From Trueperella pyogenes (GTDB lineage Bacteria > Actinomycetota > Actinomycetes > Actinomycetales > Actinomycetaceae), in NCBI RefSeq assembly GCF_001070855.1, contig NZ_JVLH01000006.1, forward strand, positions 1 to 64,000: DNA of 64,000 nucleotides. Reading direction: 5' to 3'. Below the pieces are notes generated by a model. That model was not told the origin of the DNA and did no database searches. It saw only the letters and a program-made list of their open reading frames with translations. The translations under genes were made by a program, and so were the position numbers. Shown piece after piece: positions 9,531 through 18,259 of this stretch; position 1 is the first letter of the stretch; each line of letters starts with the position of its first letter.

Positions 9531-10196
9531 GTGCACTTTGTGATTATGGGATGCGGCCGGGTCGGCGCCAGTCTTGCCACTATTTTGGATGCGCAGGGAC
9601 ACTCCGTCGCAGTCATCGACTCTGATTCCAAGGCTTTCCAACGCCTTTCTCAGGACTTTTCGGGCCGCCGAGTCACTGGACTTGGCATGGATCGCGATGC
9701 CTTAAAACAAGCGGGAATTAAAGATGCCTACGCCTTTGCTGCGGTATCAAATGGCGATAATTCGAATATCATTGCCGCCCGTGTTGCGCGCGAAACTTTC
9801 CATGTCGAGCGTGTCGTTGCTCGAATCTACGACCCAGAACGGGCCTTCGTATACGAACGCCTGGGGATTCCCACGGTTGCCACGGTCAAACGAACGACTG
9901 AATCGGTGCTTCGTCGCCTAATGCCGCCTGATGCCGCTGTGACATGGACGCACCCCTCCGGACTTGTTTCTTTGGTCACCGCCACTCCAATCGCTGATTG
10001 GTACGGACTTTCTTTCCCCACAGTCGAGAACTTGACGGGTGAACGGATTGCCTTTGTCTCTCGCTTAGGAACGATTCTTCCCGCCCGCCCAGAGTTGGTC
10101 ATACAAGAACATGACCAGTTGTATTTCGCAATCTCTGGTGAAGATCCGCTCCCCCTGCGTGACATCTTGACACGCGCACCACGCTTAGAGGACTAA
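9531..10196 (+). CDS. TrkA/RCK family potassium channel regulator (CeoB-like)
   Basis: This 221-residue cytosolic regulator has an N-terminal Rossmann RCK_N domain (MGCGRVGASLATIL, the GxGxxG dinucleotide loop, then VIDSDSKAF) and a C-terminal RCK_C domain from about residue 130 ending in EHDQLYFAISGEDPL. Such proteins bind NAD(H) or nucleotides and gate K+ uptake systems. It is followed after 3 bp by a second RCK protein and is divergent from a KimA-like transporter, corresponding to Rv2691 (ceoB). No membrane TrkH/TrkG subunit lies in the window, so the divergent APC protein is the obvious candidate partner. Confidence 0.88.
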   Translation: MHFVIMGCGRVGASLATILDAQGHSVAVIDSDSKAFQRLSQDFSGRRVTGLGMDRDALKQAGIKDAYAFAAVSNGDNSNIIAARVARETFHVERVVARIYDPERAFVYERLGIPTVATVKRTTESVLRRLMPPDAAVTWTHPSGLVSLVTATPIADWYGLSFPTVENLTGERIAFVSRLGTILPARPELVIQEHDQLYFAISGEDPLPLRDILTRAPRLED

Positions 10197-10199
10197 GAG

Positions 10200-10883
10200 A
10201 TGAAGATTGTTATCGCCGGAGCTGGATCCGTTGGACGCTCGGTAGCCCTTGAACTGCTCGATCACGGTCACGACGTGACCCTCATCGATAAAAAACCCGA
10301 CCAGCTGCGTGTCGCTTCAGTGGCTGATGCCGAATGGATTCTTGCCGATGCATGCTCCCCCGAAGCACTTTCGGAAGCGGGAGTGCGTGATGCCGATGTC
10401 GTCTTGGCAGCAACCGGAGATGACAAAGCAAATTTGGTGATCTCGCTTCTTGCGAAGACTGAATTCGCTGTCCCACGTGTTGTTGCACGCCAAAATAATC
10501 CAAAGAACGAGTGGCTATTCGACGCCTCTTGGGGTGTGGACGTTCCCGTTTCGACTCCGCGCATTATGACTGCCTTGGTCGAGGAAGCAATCTCTGTCGG
10601 AACCCCGGTGAAGCTCTTTGCCTTCCACTCTGCACAGGCTGCGATGTACGCCTTTGTCTTGCCAGACGACTCACCAATCATTGGCAGAAGCATTGGCGAT
10701 GTCGCATTCCCGCCGCGTGTTGTCTTGAGCGCGCTCTTGCGTGACGGCGCGCCTTTTGCACCTCAGGCAGATGATTCCTACCAGGCTGGTGATGAACTTG
10801 TTCTGCTGATTTCAGATCGCGGAGGTCAGGTTCTAACCGCCCTGAACCGCATGCTAACGCGGGAAGTAGAATCCGAGGCCTAG
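10200..10883 (+). CDS. TrkA/RCK family potassium channel regulator (CeoC-like)
   Basis: This 227-residue paralogue of the preceding gene has the dinucleotide loop IAGAGSVGRSVALEL and LIDKKPDQL at the N-terminus and an RCK_C domain (VLSALLRDGAPFAPQADDSYQAGDELVLLI) at the C-terminus. ATG 10200 follows the previous stop by 3 bp, so the two are co-transcribed and probably co-assemble into an RCK ring. It corresponds to Rv2692 (ceoC). The gene stops 9 bp before the convergent DUF3159 gene. Confidence 0.88.
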   Translation: MKIVIAGAGSVGRSVALELLDHGHDVTLIDKKPDQLRVASVADAEWILADACSPEALSEAGVRDADVVLAATGDDKANLVISLLAKTEFAVPRVVARQNNPKNEWLFDASWGVDVPVSTPRIMTALVEEAISVGTPVKLFAFHSAQAAMYAFVLPDDSPIIGRSIGDVAFPPRVVLSALLRDGAPFAPQADDSYQAGDELVLLISDRGGQVLTALNRMLTREVESEA

Positions 10884-10892
10884 AGATACGAG

Positions 10893-11564
10893 CTAGTCCT
10901 CTTCAGCATTCTGCGCAGAATCGGAATGCGCACGATGCAGCCGGAAATCATCCTTCAAGAGCCACCACGTGAGCCAAGCAACAGGAATGAAAAGCGGAAT
11001 TCCCAACACGATTTTCATTGCTGAAAGCCACGCGACTTGTTCGCTCAGCCATAGGGGTACCTGAACAGCCAAGCGGATGATGAAGACCGCAGACCAAGCC
11101 AAGGTCAGCCATACGCATTTAACTGCAAGATCGCGCGCTTGCGGCTCCTTGACCCAACGAATAGGACGCCCAGTTAAGAGTGCAAAAAGTACCGAAACTA
11201 GAGGCCAACCAATAACCAAGCTGACCAGTAAGACCAATGCCCAGGCTGCATTTGTCACAAGGCCCCAGGTAAAGAAGTTAATACCCTTCCCCGAGACCAG
11301 TGCCCATACCAGAGCAATCCCAACCCCAAGAAGCCCTGATAGAGATTGGACAATCGACTGTCGTTGAATAAGGCGGATGATTGCAAATAACACCGAACAC
11401 AGGGCCGAGGCGATCGCAGAGGATAGAAGCGCACCGCTGAGTAGGTAGCAGCCTAAAAATACGAGGCCAGGAACCACGGCCTCGGCAATACCGCGCGTTC
11501 CCCCAAGAACGTTAGAGGCCGAAAATTGATCTTGGGCAAGCCATGCGTATCGGTTATTCGACAT
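10893..11564 (-). CDS. DUF3159 membrane protein
   Basis: This 223-residue integral membrane protein has about six hydrophobic segments (for example VVPGLVFLGCYLLSGALL and WALVLLVSLVIGWPLVSVLFALL) and the conserved stretches GGTRGIAEAVVPGLVF and LTGRPIRWVKEP of the actinobacterial DUF3159 family (Rv2693c). The function is unknown. ATG 11564 overlaps the last 11 bp of the OB-fold gene, so translation is coupled; a TTG four codons upstream is an alternative. It is the last gene of the DUF3710 - OB-fold - DUF3159 operon. Confidence 0.82.
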   Translation of the reverse strand: MSNNRYAWLAQDQFSASNVLGGTRGIAEAVVPGLVFLGCYLLSGALLSSAIASALCSVLFAIIRLIQRQSIVQSLSGLLGVGIALVWALVSGKGINFFTWGLVTNAAWALVLLVSLVIGWPLVSVLFALLTGRPIRWVKEPQARDLAVKCVWLTLAWSAVFIIRLAVQVPLWLSEQVAWLSAMKIVLGIPLFIPVAWLTWWLLKDDFRLHRAHSDSAQNAEED

Positions 11565-11931
11565 TGTCCTCAGCAATTAGACGGTAGAGCGGGTTCGTCA
11601 TAATTTTCACACCATTACTGACGCCGATTGTTCCCTCCACTTCGAGGTGCACTCCCGCATGCATTCCGGGGATGTCGCTGCGTCCAGGCCAGCGAAGGAC
11701 AATTGTCCCTGTTCCGTCAAAGAGAGTGGCATCAATCAGCGGACGAATATCTTCCGGGTAGTAGGTAACCGACTGAATCGTCCCGAAGAGAACAGCTTTT
11801 TGGCGATCCTGCACGTCAGCGACGGCTAAACGCCCACGTTCTTCCCGGCTCTGTTTTTCATCGTTAGCGTCGATGTCTTCACGACTCAGTGAAAGCCTTT
11901 TCACTGCGCGGTCGATGAGCTTCTTAAACAT
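11554..11931 (-). CDS. OB-fold nucleic-acid-binding protein (Rv2694c-like)
   Basis: This small 125-residue protein has one OB-fold (AVLFGTIQSVTYYPEDIRPLIDATLFDGTGTIVLRWPGR, then GVHLEVEGTIGVSNG), like Rv2694c. It probably binds single-stranded nucleic acid; its role is unknown. ATG 11931 (MFKKLIDRAVKRL) overlaps the DUF3710 stop by 8 bp, and its own end overlaps the DUF3159 start by 11 bp. These overlaps decide the start; longer in-frame extensions would run through DUF3710. Confidence 0.82.
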   Translation of the reverse strand: MFKKLIDRAVKRLSLSREDIDANDEKQSREERGRLAVADVQDRQKAVLFGTIQSVTYYPEDIRPLIDATLFDGTGTIVLRWPGRSDIPGMHAGVHLEVEGTIGVSNGVKIMTNPLYRLIAEDNVE

Positions 11932-12568
11932 TGGGAACTCGTGTTGCGTTCTGATCGGGAAGATGAAGTGGCAACAGATCCAGTCGTGGTCGGGGTTCAT
12001 CGCCGCGTACGACAACAACGCGGTCGATGAGTTCCTCGAAGTCATCAGCTTCTTGACCGCCCAATGCTGCAGGGCCGACCATGTCGATTCGCGCGAACCA
12101 ACGTTCACCCTCACGTCCGATAATTCGGGTCCGCGTGGTGCCCTTCTTCCCATCGGGAAGCGTCACTGCCTCGTCAACTTCAAGCTCATCACCGTAGCGA
12201 GTGTGCTTTTCGCTAACTGTACTGCCGCCCTCTTCATAGGCAGCGCGAATCTGCGGACGAAGTTCATCCCAAGTTCCGCCCGAACGCGGCGCAGCGGCGA
12301 TAGAGAACTGGAGTCCCGAAGAAGCGAGCACCAACATAATTCGAATGATGCTTTGACCATCTTCGCCAGCTTGTGCACGAATCTGCATGCCCGGTACGGC
12401 AGGAATACGCAGCGAACCTAGGTCGACATAATCAACCGAGGTATCAACTTCGTATTCTTCGCGGGGGCCGGGGATTTGCCACAGTTCTGACTCGTCGTAG
12501 AGCTGGGGGCGTACTTCCTCTTCTACCTCTTCTTGAACAGTGTCTTCCTTGCGTGAACGTCCGAACAT
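11924..12568 (-). CDS. DUF3710 domain-containing protein
   Basis: This 214-residue soluble protein of the actinobacterial DUF3710 family (Rv2696c) carries VDLGSLRIPAVPGMQIRAQ, LVLASSGLQFSIAAAPRSGGTWDELR and REGERWFARIDMVGPAAL, with an acidic N-terminus (EEVEEEVRPQ). The function is unknown. It opens the three-gene operon with OB-fold and DUF3159. In many actinobacteria dut lies directly upstream; here the upstream gene is DUF4193 and dut is missing. A GATAAT box 6 nt before the ATG suggests a leaderless start. Confidence 0.85.
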   Translation of the reverse strand: MFGRSRKEDTVQEEVEEEVRPQLYDESELWQIPGPREEYEVDTSVDYVDLGSLRIPAVPGMQIRAQAGEDGQSIIRIMLVLASSGLQFSIAAAPRSGGTWDELRPQIRAAYEEGGSTVSEKHTRYGDELEVDEAVTLPDGKKGTTRTRIIGREGERWFARIDMVGPAALGGQEADDFEELIDRVVVVRGDEPRPRLDLLPLHLPDQNATRVPNV

Positions 12569-12574
12569 AACTGA

Positions 12575-12580
12575 ATTATC
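12575..12580 (-). promoter_or_regulatory. -10 box for DUF3710 operon
   Basis: GATAAT on the minus strand, 6 nt before the ATG of the DUF3710 gene, in the 18-bp gap after DUF4193. Confidence 0.4.
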
Positions 12581-12586
12581 TCACGC

Positions 12587-12889
12587 TCAGCCAGCACACT
12601 CAGTGCAGACGGGCTGTCCATTGTCATCGACGTAGGCGAGCTGAGAAGCGTGATGGACCAAGAAGCACATCGAGCAGGTGAATTCGTCATCCTGCTTGGG
12701 GACAACGTGAACCGTCAGTTCTTCCTTCGAAAGGTCTGCACCGGGAAGCTCAAAATTCTCTGCGGCCTCATTTTCATCCTCGTCGACATTTGCCGAACCA
12801 GAATCATTGCGACGCGACTTCAGCTCCTCAATGGAGTCTTCAGCAACATCGTCATCATTCTTACGAGGTGCATCGTAATCGGTGGCCAT
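12587..12889 (-). CDS. DUF4193 zinc-ribbon-like protein
   Basis: This 100-residue actinobacterial protein (Rv2699c family) begins MATDYDAPRKNDDDV. It has an acidic middle (VDEDENEAAENFELPG) and a C-terminal pair of cysteine motifs, CSMC and CTEC, about 25 residues apart, which resemble a zinc ribbon. It is often annotated as an RNA polymerase-associated or 'dUTPase-adjacent' small protein, but its function is not established. A strong ribosome binding site (GGGAGG) precedes ATG 12889. It is divergent from sepH. Confidence 0.88.
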   Translation of the reverse strand: MATDYDAPRKNDDDVAEDSIEELKSRRNDSGSANVDEDENEAAENFELPGADLSKEELTVHVVPKQDDEFTCSMCFLVHHASQLAYVDDNGQPVCTECAG

Positions 12890-13062
12890 TTTGCCCTCCC
12901 TTTTCTCTCATCATGTATTGCGCTCCCGCGTAACACATTCGCTGCGCTGCAGGGTAACACGTTGAAAGTTTACGCGCTACTGAAAAGGACACGCGCCCCG
13001 GCAATCAAAGATTTTAACGCCATCTTTGAGAAAATTTGACCACGAAGCAAGGAGGAAAAGCG

Positions 13063-14034
13063 ATGATCGATCTTGATCTTCTCGGAGTAGGTGCTGACGA
13101 AGAAACACTGGTATTCACAGATAGTGAAGGCCGTCGTTACACCACCCCGATCACAGGCGAACTGCGTGGCGCTGTCCGTCGCGATCGTCCGCGTATCGAG
13201 GCGATTACCGAAGATAAGCCCTTGCGTCCTCGTGAAATCCAAGCCTTGCTTCGTTCTGGTGCACGAGCCGTCGATATCGCACGCGAACACAATGTTGAGG
13301 TCTCGCAAATCACTCGCTTCGAAGCTCCCGTTCAGGCAGAGAAGGATTATGCGCTTCAGCGCGCTCTTTCCAGCCCTATTGGAAATCTTCCCGACTCCCC
13401 CGTTATGGGCGACTTGGTGGTTGATCGCTTGGCAGCCCGTGGGGTCTCCCCCGATTCCTTGCATTGGTCAGCATCGCGTCAGGCGGATTCCCCGTGGGTG
13501 ATTCATCTGACCTTCATCCAAGGCGCCGTGGAGCACGGTGCACAGTGGCGTTTACAGTCTTCCGGCCATCTCGAGGCCATTGACGAAGAAGCCCGTTGGC
13601 TGACCGAGACCGCTTCCCCGACCGGAGTCCAGAGTTTTACTTCGCTCCCTCTTCCAGCACCCGTTGTCTCTGCGGATCGCTCTGATATCGAAGAACGTGA
13701 AGCGCTGGTCGAGCAGCTCAATGCTCAACGCGGCAAGCCTCAAGAAATTGAGTACGAGCTGGATGATGAGGAAGACGAAGAAGAGATTTTCGAGGAGCGT
13801 CCACATCTACCCGCCGGGGTTGAATCTTTGGCAGCGCGTATCCATTCCCTAACCGAGGCACGAAAAAGTTCTCCAGAGGTAAAGGAACCTGCACAGACAA
13901 TAGAGGCCGTCGAAGACCAGCCTCTGCCGCTCGAACAGCTTGAAGATATTCCTCAGGCTCCTGCTGCTGCGAAGAAGTCGAAGAGGCGTTCGGTTCCCAG
14001 TTGGGACGAGATCGTTTTCGGCTCGCGTCCCTAA
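13063..14034 (+). CDS. sepH: Septation protein SepH (DUF3071)
   Basis: SepH promotes FtsZ assembly during division in Streptomyces and mycobacteria. This 323-residue protein has the conserved N-terminal domain (MIDLDLLGVGADEETLVFTD, then LRPREIQALLRSGARAVDIAREHNV with a helix-turn-helix), the TFIQGAVEHGAQW segment, and an acidic, disordered C-terminal half ending in a short conserved tail (RRSVPSWDEIVFG). ATG 13063 is chosen over 13036 because GGAGGA at 13051-13056 is ideally spaced. Its stop overlaps the convergent phosphatase stop by 4 bp. Confidence 0.88.
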   Translation: MIDLDLLGVGADEETLVFTDSEGRRYTTPITGELRGAVRRDRPRIEAITEDKPLRPREIQALLRSGARAVDIAREHNVEVSQITRFEAPVQAEKDYALQRALSSPIGNLPDSPVMGDLVVDRLAARGVSPDSLHWSASRQADSPWVIHLTFIQGAVEHGAQWRLQSSGHLEAIDEEARWLTETASPTGVQSFTSLPLPAPVVSADRSDIEEREALVEQLNAQRGKPQEIEYELDDEEDEEEIFEERPHLPAGVESLAARIHSLTEARKSSPEVKEPAQTIEAVEDQPLPLEQLEDIPQAPAAAKKSKRRSVPSWDEIVFGSRP

Positions 14035-15173
14035 GCAAGAACCGCTAGCGGAATTAGCATTTCATCGGGTGTTAAGGAGCCGTGGACGCCAATGAGTGTC
14101 ATTGCTCCCGGGCTTTGAGTACGACTATCGACTACCCCACCACGGCCTCGTGAGAAGACAACGAAATCTCCACTCTCAGCAAGACCCGGGCCCGTACCGA
14201 TCAGATCTGGTAGTTCATCAGCTCCCACTACCCATGCATGCTCGCCAAGGAATTCTTCCCAACGGCTGCGTACCTGCAGTTCGTTCGTACCCGGAAGACA
14301 ATGAACATGAACTGCTCGTGTTTCCCCAGCGATTGCGCGCACGCCCTCGCTCAAAGGAGAAAGCTCAGCAACGTTATACAGCTGACCAAAATCAATATTC
14401 ACCATGCCGTGGTCGGCAGTGAGGACAACGCGAACGTCGTCTGGAAGAGAGCTCAGGAAATACCCAAGTCCTGCATCGAAGTCTTCTAAGGCATCACTCC
14501 ACCGGCCTGATCCAACCCCATGCGCATGGCCCGCAGCATCGATGTCAGACCAATAGAGATAAACCAACTTGGTCCCGGAGCGAATCTGCTCAATTGCAGC
14601 CCGGCACCGTTCTTCCCATGAGGTAGCCGGCACGAAACGAGCACCTCGAAGAGCGGCTGAAGTGAGTCCAGAGCCAGCAAACTTGGCTGGAAGGATGGTT
14701 GCGCACGAAACCGAGGCAGCAGAAAGTTGTTCGAAGAAGGTCGGGCATTCTTGCCACTGCGTTGGATCAATCCCATCCGTGAAGGCAAGAAGGTTAAAGA
14801 GGTGCTCTCCGTGAAGGACGCTGTAACCAACCATGCGGGTACGACCAGGAAGCTGACCTGTTCCGCAGGCGGTAATACCTGCAGCCGTTGTCGAGGGGAC
14901 GACTGAGTAAGCAGTGTGGATCTCATCCCGGAGTCCGCGAAGGTTTCGCGTGTGTCCTAAGTGATCCATCAAAGGAATGAGGCCCAGGCCGTCGACCAGA
15001 ATCACCACTGCGGCTTTCGCGCGTTCCAATCCCAAACTTGAAGAAAGATCGGGGCGCGCAAGAGACAGTTCGGGTTCGACTGCTCCCATCACTGCGGGAA
15101 TCACCTGCGTCAGGCGAAAATCATCCGCGCTCGGTAAGGCAGCTCCTGTAGCGCGAAGATGATCAGTGAGCAT
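14031..15173 (-). CDS. Alkaline phosphatase superfamily (nucleotide pyrophosphatase/phosphodiesterase-like) protein
   Basis: This 380-residue hydrolase has metal-binding motifs typical of the superfamily: VVILVDGLGL (first Asp), STTAAGITACGTGQLPG (Thr nucleophile), YWSDIDAAGHAHGVGSGRW (Asp/His) and VVLTADHGMVNI (Asp-His). No signal peptide is seen, so it is probably cytosolic. ATG 15173 overlaps the stop of the DUF5998 gene by 11 bp, indicating translational coupling. The sepH - phosphatase - DUF5998 neighbourhood is common in actinobacteria. The substrate is unknown. Confidence 0.82.
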   Translation of the reverse strand: MLTDHLRATGAALPSADDFRLTQVIPAVMGAVEPELSLARPDLSSSLGLERAKAAVVILVDGLGLIPLMDHLGHTRNLRGLRDEIHTAYSVVPSTTAAGITACGTGQLPGRTRMVGYSVLHGEHLFNLLAFTDGIDPTQWQECPTFFEQLSAASVSCATILPAKFAGSGLTSAALRGARFVPATSWEERCRAAIEQIRSGTKLVYLYWSDIDAAGHAHGVGSGRWSDALEDFDAGLGYFLSSLPDDVRVVLTADHGMVNIDFGQLYNVAELSPLSEGVRAIAGETRAVHVHCLPGTNELQVRSRWEEFLGEHAWVVGADELPDLIGTGPGLAESGDFVVFSRGRGGVVDSRTQSPGAMTLIGVHGSLTPDEMLIPLAVLA

Positions 15174-15696
15174 TGCGGACCACCTCAAGAAGAGCATCAA
15201 CCAAAACTTGAGCATCCGTATATGTCCGTGAGCCATCTGCTAGCTGCGAGACTCGAAGAGAAATATCATCGGGATAGCTACGCGCCATAAAACCGTGATC
15301 GGCTTGGCATGTCGGATCATCACAGCGCAACTGTTCGATATCACTGCGCTTTTGAGAGCCCATATCGATGCTGATCGTCATCTCAGAGACCTCATGTCCT
15401 TGAGTGGGATCAGCAATCACCTCTTGAACTGAGACTCCCGATATCGCACGAATAGGACGGGCAGCCGAAACTACAACAGCGCTGTGGTTATCCCCCTCAT
15501 CAACGTGCACCTGAATGAAGCAACTCTGAGTGAGAACAAGAACTGTTAAGTGACGGAACATTGACCCACGATCGAATGCCGCCTCAACCTGCACAAGCGA
15601 TGCGCGGACCTCTTCATTACCAAGCAGGCGATGAACGGCTCGAATTGCAAGGTCAGGAAAGAAGCCAGCACGTTCGATATCGCGATCTAATTTCAC
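15163..15696 (-). CDS. DUF5998 family protein
   Basis: This 177-residue soluble actinobacterial protein has SFM-like segments such as HLTVLVLTQSCFIQVHVDEG and LRCDDPTCQADHGFMARSYPDDISLRVS. The latter has two cysteines and an acidic cluster conserved in the family. The function is unknown. It starts with GTG at 15696, 6 nt after a perfect TAGAAT box, and is coupled to the downstream phosphatase gene by an 11-bp overlap. It is divergent from topoisomerase IV A. Confidence 0.78.
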   Translation of the reverse strand: MKLDRDIERAGFFPDLAIRAVHRLLGNEEVRASLVQVEAAFDRGSMFRHLTVLVLTQSCFIQVHVDEGDNHSAVVVSAARPIRAISGVSVQEVIADPTQGHEVSEMTISIDMGSQKRSDIEQLRCDDPTCQADHGFMARSYPDDISLRVSQLADGSRTYTDAQVLVDALLEVVRNAH

Positions 15697-15702
15697 CGTC
15701 TA

Positions 15703-15708
15703 ATTCTA
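15703..15708 (-). promoter_or_regulatory. -10 box for DUF5998-phosphatase operon
   Basis: TAGAAT on the minus strand, exactly 6 nt before the GTG; no ribosome binding site, so the transcript is probably leaderless. Confidence 0.5.
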
Positions 15709-15762
15709 TCAAGAGCGGCGTGTACCTGGCGGTTTTACGCCAATTTCGTAGAGAATCGACCC

Positions 15763-18228
15763 ATGCGAACGAAGGACGAAAAGCTGAACCTCCCCGATGC
15801 TGATCAGAACATCACCGAAATCGATGTCTCGACAGAAATGAGGGGCTCCTTCCTTGAATACGCAGTTTCTGTCATCCATGCACGAGCTCTTCCTGATGCA
15901 CGTGACGGATTAAAGCCTGTTCAACGCCGCATTCTTTTCCAGATGGACCAAATGGGGCTCCGTCCTGATCGGGGTCACGTGAAGTCCCAACGGGTTGTCG
16001 GTGAGGTTATGGGTAAACTCCACCCCCACGGCGACTCGGCAATCTATGATGCGCTAGTCCGACTGGCTCAGCCATTCAATCTTCGACTCCCCTTGGTTGA
16101 CGGACATGGAAACTTCGGTTCTCTTGATGACGGTCCGGCTGCTGCACGTTATACCGAAGCACGGATGGCTCCAGCAGCTTTGGACCTGGTCGCCTCTCTT
16201 GATGAAGACACGGTCAACTTCGTTCCCAACTACGACAATCAATTCATGCAGCCGGAAGTGCTCCCTGCCGGTTTCCCTCAGCTTCTCGTCAATGGTGCTT
16301 CAGGTATTGCTGTGGGCATGGCAACGAATATCGCGCCTCACAATCTTTCAGAAACAATTGCTGCAGCTCAGTATCTTCTCAAGCATCCCGATGCCTCCGT
16401 TGCAGATCTCATGCGTTATGTGCCCGGTCCTGATCTACCGGAAGGCGGCGTCATCGTCGGCTTGGAGGGCATTAAGGACGCCTACGAAACAGGCCGCGGG
16501 GCATTCAAGACTCGCGCAAAGGTCCAGGTTGAACGTGTTACCGCGCGAAAGATGGGCCTTGTCATCACTGAGCTCCCTTACATGGTCGGACCCGAAAAGG
16601 TCATTGAGAAGATCAAAGAAAATGTTTCTGCCGGTCGTTTGAAGGGCATCTCGGCGGTTCAGAACCTCACTGACCGTATTCACGGTTTGCGATTGGTCAT
16701 CGAGATTAAGAACGGATTTAACCCAGAAGCAGTTCTCCAACAGCTCTATGCTCGTACCCCTCTGGAAGATTCCTTCTCGATCAACGCAGTTGCATTGGTT
16801 GATGGCCAACCAAGGACGCTGGGGCTCAAAGATATGCTCCGGGTCTTCCTTGACCATCGAATCGACGTCACAACTCGCCGGTGCAACTTCCGCCTTGGAA
16901 AGTGTCGTGATCGCCTGCATCTGGTTGAAGGCTTACTCATCGCAGTTCTCGATATCGATGATGTTATTGCCATCATCCGTTCTTCCGATGACGTCGAAAC
17001 CGCGCGCGAACGCCTTCAAACTGCTTTCGACCTCTCTGAAGTCCAGGCAAACCACATTCTTGAGTTGCGTTTGCGTCGACTCACAAAATTTTCTCGCATC
17101 GAACTCGAAACTGAACGTGATGAGCTCAATGCGAAGATTGCAGAGCTGGAAGAGATCTTGGCTTCTCAAGATCGTCTCTACGCGCTCATCAGCCAGGAGC
17201 TTTCTGAGGTTGCCGCACGTTTGGGAACGCCTCGTCGGACCCTTCTCCTTTCAGCAACTGGCACCCGGGTTGACCAAGCGCAGCCCGGCGCCGCGCTCGC
17301 TGCAATCCCCGCGGCAACTGGGAAAACGACGACAATGTCGCTCGAAGTTCCCGATGATCCGTGTGTTGTTGTCCTCTCGGCAGCAGGATCACTGGCCAGA
17401 GTAGAAGGTGCAGATCCGATCGAAGCCGGTCCTCGCGCCTCGCACGACGGAATCCGTGCGCAGCTTTCGACCTCTGCTCGTTCGCAGATTGCAGTCGTGA
17501 CCTCCGATGGCATTGCCCACCGCATTGACGTCGTCGATCTTCCCGCACTTCCGCGCTTTGAGACCGGATTGTCCTTCGCGGCTGCAACTCCCAGTGCCCT
17601 GCTGATTCATACCGATGCGCCTGCAGTCGGCCTGCTTGATCCCGAAGCCGATACCATCATGGCAATGGGCACACGCATGGGCGTTGTCAAACGTTTGAAA
17701 CCCGATGTGCTTCAGCGCGACGAATGGGAAGTCATTTCACTTGAAAAGGGAGATGAACTGGTTGGATTTGGCCCCAGCAGCGACACCTCCGACCTTGTTT
17801 TCATCACCTCCGACGCTCAGCTTCTTCGCACTTCTGCCGAGAAGGTCCGCCCACAGGGACGCACGGCCTCGGGAATGGCAGGAATGAAGCTTTCGGATGA
17901 GGCAAACGTGCTGGGCTTCTGGGCGGTAAGCAGCCCGGACGAGGCTGTAGTTGTAACCGTGGCCGGTGCAGCTGGAGCGCTCCCGGGGACGGGACAAACA
18001 ACAGCGAAGGTCACTCCCCTAGCCGCATATCCCTACAAGGGACGAGGCACCCAAGGCGTACGCGTCCAGCGTTTCCTCCGCGGAGAGGATCGCCTGGATA
18101 TTGCGTGGGTTGGGGATAACCCACGAGCAGCCTCGGCTGATGGAACTCCGGTGGAGCTTCCCGCGCTCGACGAGCGCCGCGACGCTTCGGGAACCCCGAT
18201 TACGCACGCAATCGCCACTATCGGTTGA
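15763..18228 (+). CDS. parC: DNA topoisomerase IV subunit A (ParC-type)
   Basis: This 821-residue type IIA topoisomerase A subunit cuts and rejoins DNA during decatenation together with the ParE-type subunit at 45148. The winged-helix domain carries LHPHGDSAIYDALVRLAQ, so the quinolone-determining positions are Ser92 and Asp96 (sensitive-type residues). The catalytic tyrosine is Tyr130 in AARYTEARM. A coiled-coil tower and a beta-pinwheel C-terminal domain (VRPQGRTASGMAGMKL, GRGTQGVRVQRF) follow. The gyrase-specific GyrA box (QRRGGRG type) is not present, which favours topoisomerase IV over gyrase. The start is ATG 15763, with GAGAAT 6 nt before it. Confidence 0.87.
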   Translation: MRTKDEKLNLPDADQNITEIDVSTEMRGSFLEYAVSVIHARALPDARDGLKPVQRRILFQMDQMGLRPDRGHVKSQRVVGEVMGKLHPHGDSAIYDALVRLAQPFNLRLPLVDGHGNFGSLDDGPAAARYTEARMAPAALDLVASLDEDTVNFVPNYDNQFMQPEVLPAGFPQLLVNGASGIAVGMATNIAPHNLSETIAAAQYLLKHPDASVADLMRYVPGPDLPEGGVIVGLEGIKDAYETGRGAFKTRAKVQVERVTARKMGLVITELPYMVGPEKVIEKIKENVSAGRLKGISAVQNLTDRIHGLRLVIEIKNGFNPEAVLQQLYARTPLEDSFSINAVALVDGQPRTLGLKDMLRVFLDHRIDVTTRRCNFRLGKCRDRLHLVEGLLIAVLDIDDVIAIIRSSDDVETARERLQTAFDLSEVQANHILELRLRRLTKFSRIELETERDELNAKIAELEEILASQDRLYALISQELSEVAARLGTPRRTLLLSATGTRVDQAQPGAALAAIPAATGKTTTMSLEVPDDPCVVVLSAAGSLARVEGADPIEAGPRASHDGIRAQLSTSARSQIAVVTSDGIAHRIDVVDLPALPRFETGLSFAAATPSALLIHTDAPAVGLLDPEADTIMAMGTRMGVVKRLKPDVLQRDEWEVISLEKGDELVGFGPSSDTSDLVFITSDAQLLRTSAEKVRPQGRTASGMAGMKLSDEANVLGFWAVSSPDEAVVVTVAGAAGALPGTGQTTAKVTPLAAYPYKGRGTQGVRVQRFLRGEDRLDIAWVGDNPRAASADGTPVELPALDERRDASGTPITHAIATIG

Positions 18229-18259
18229 GATAGCGGCCTCGTGCTTGTTCTATCTGGGC

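Noticed and set aside
15763-18228. Gyrase subunit A
   Set aside because: No GyrA box in the C-terminal domain and no adjacent gyrB; topoisomerase IV fits better, though only a full-genome view would settle it.
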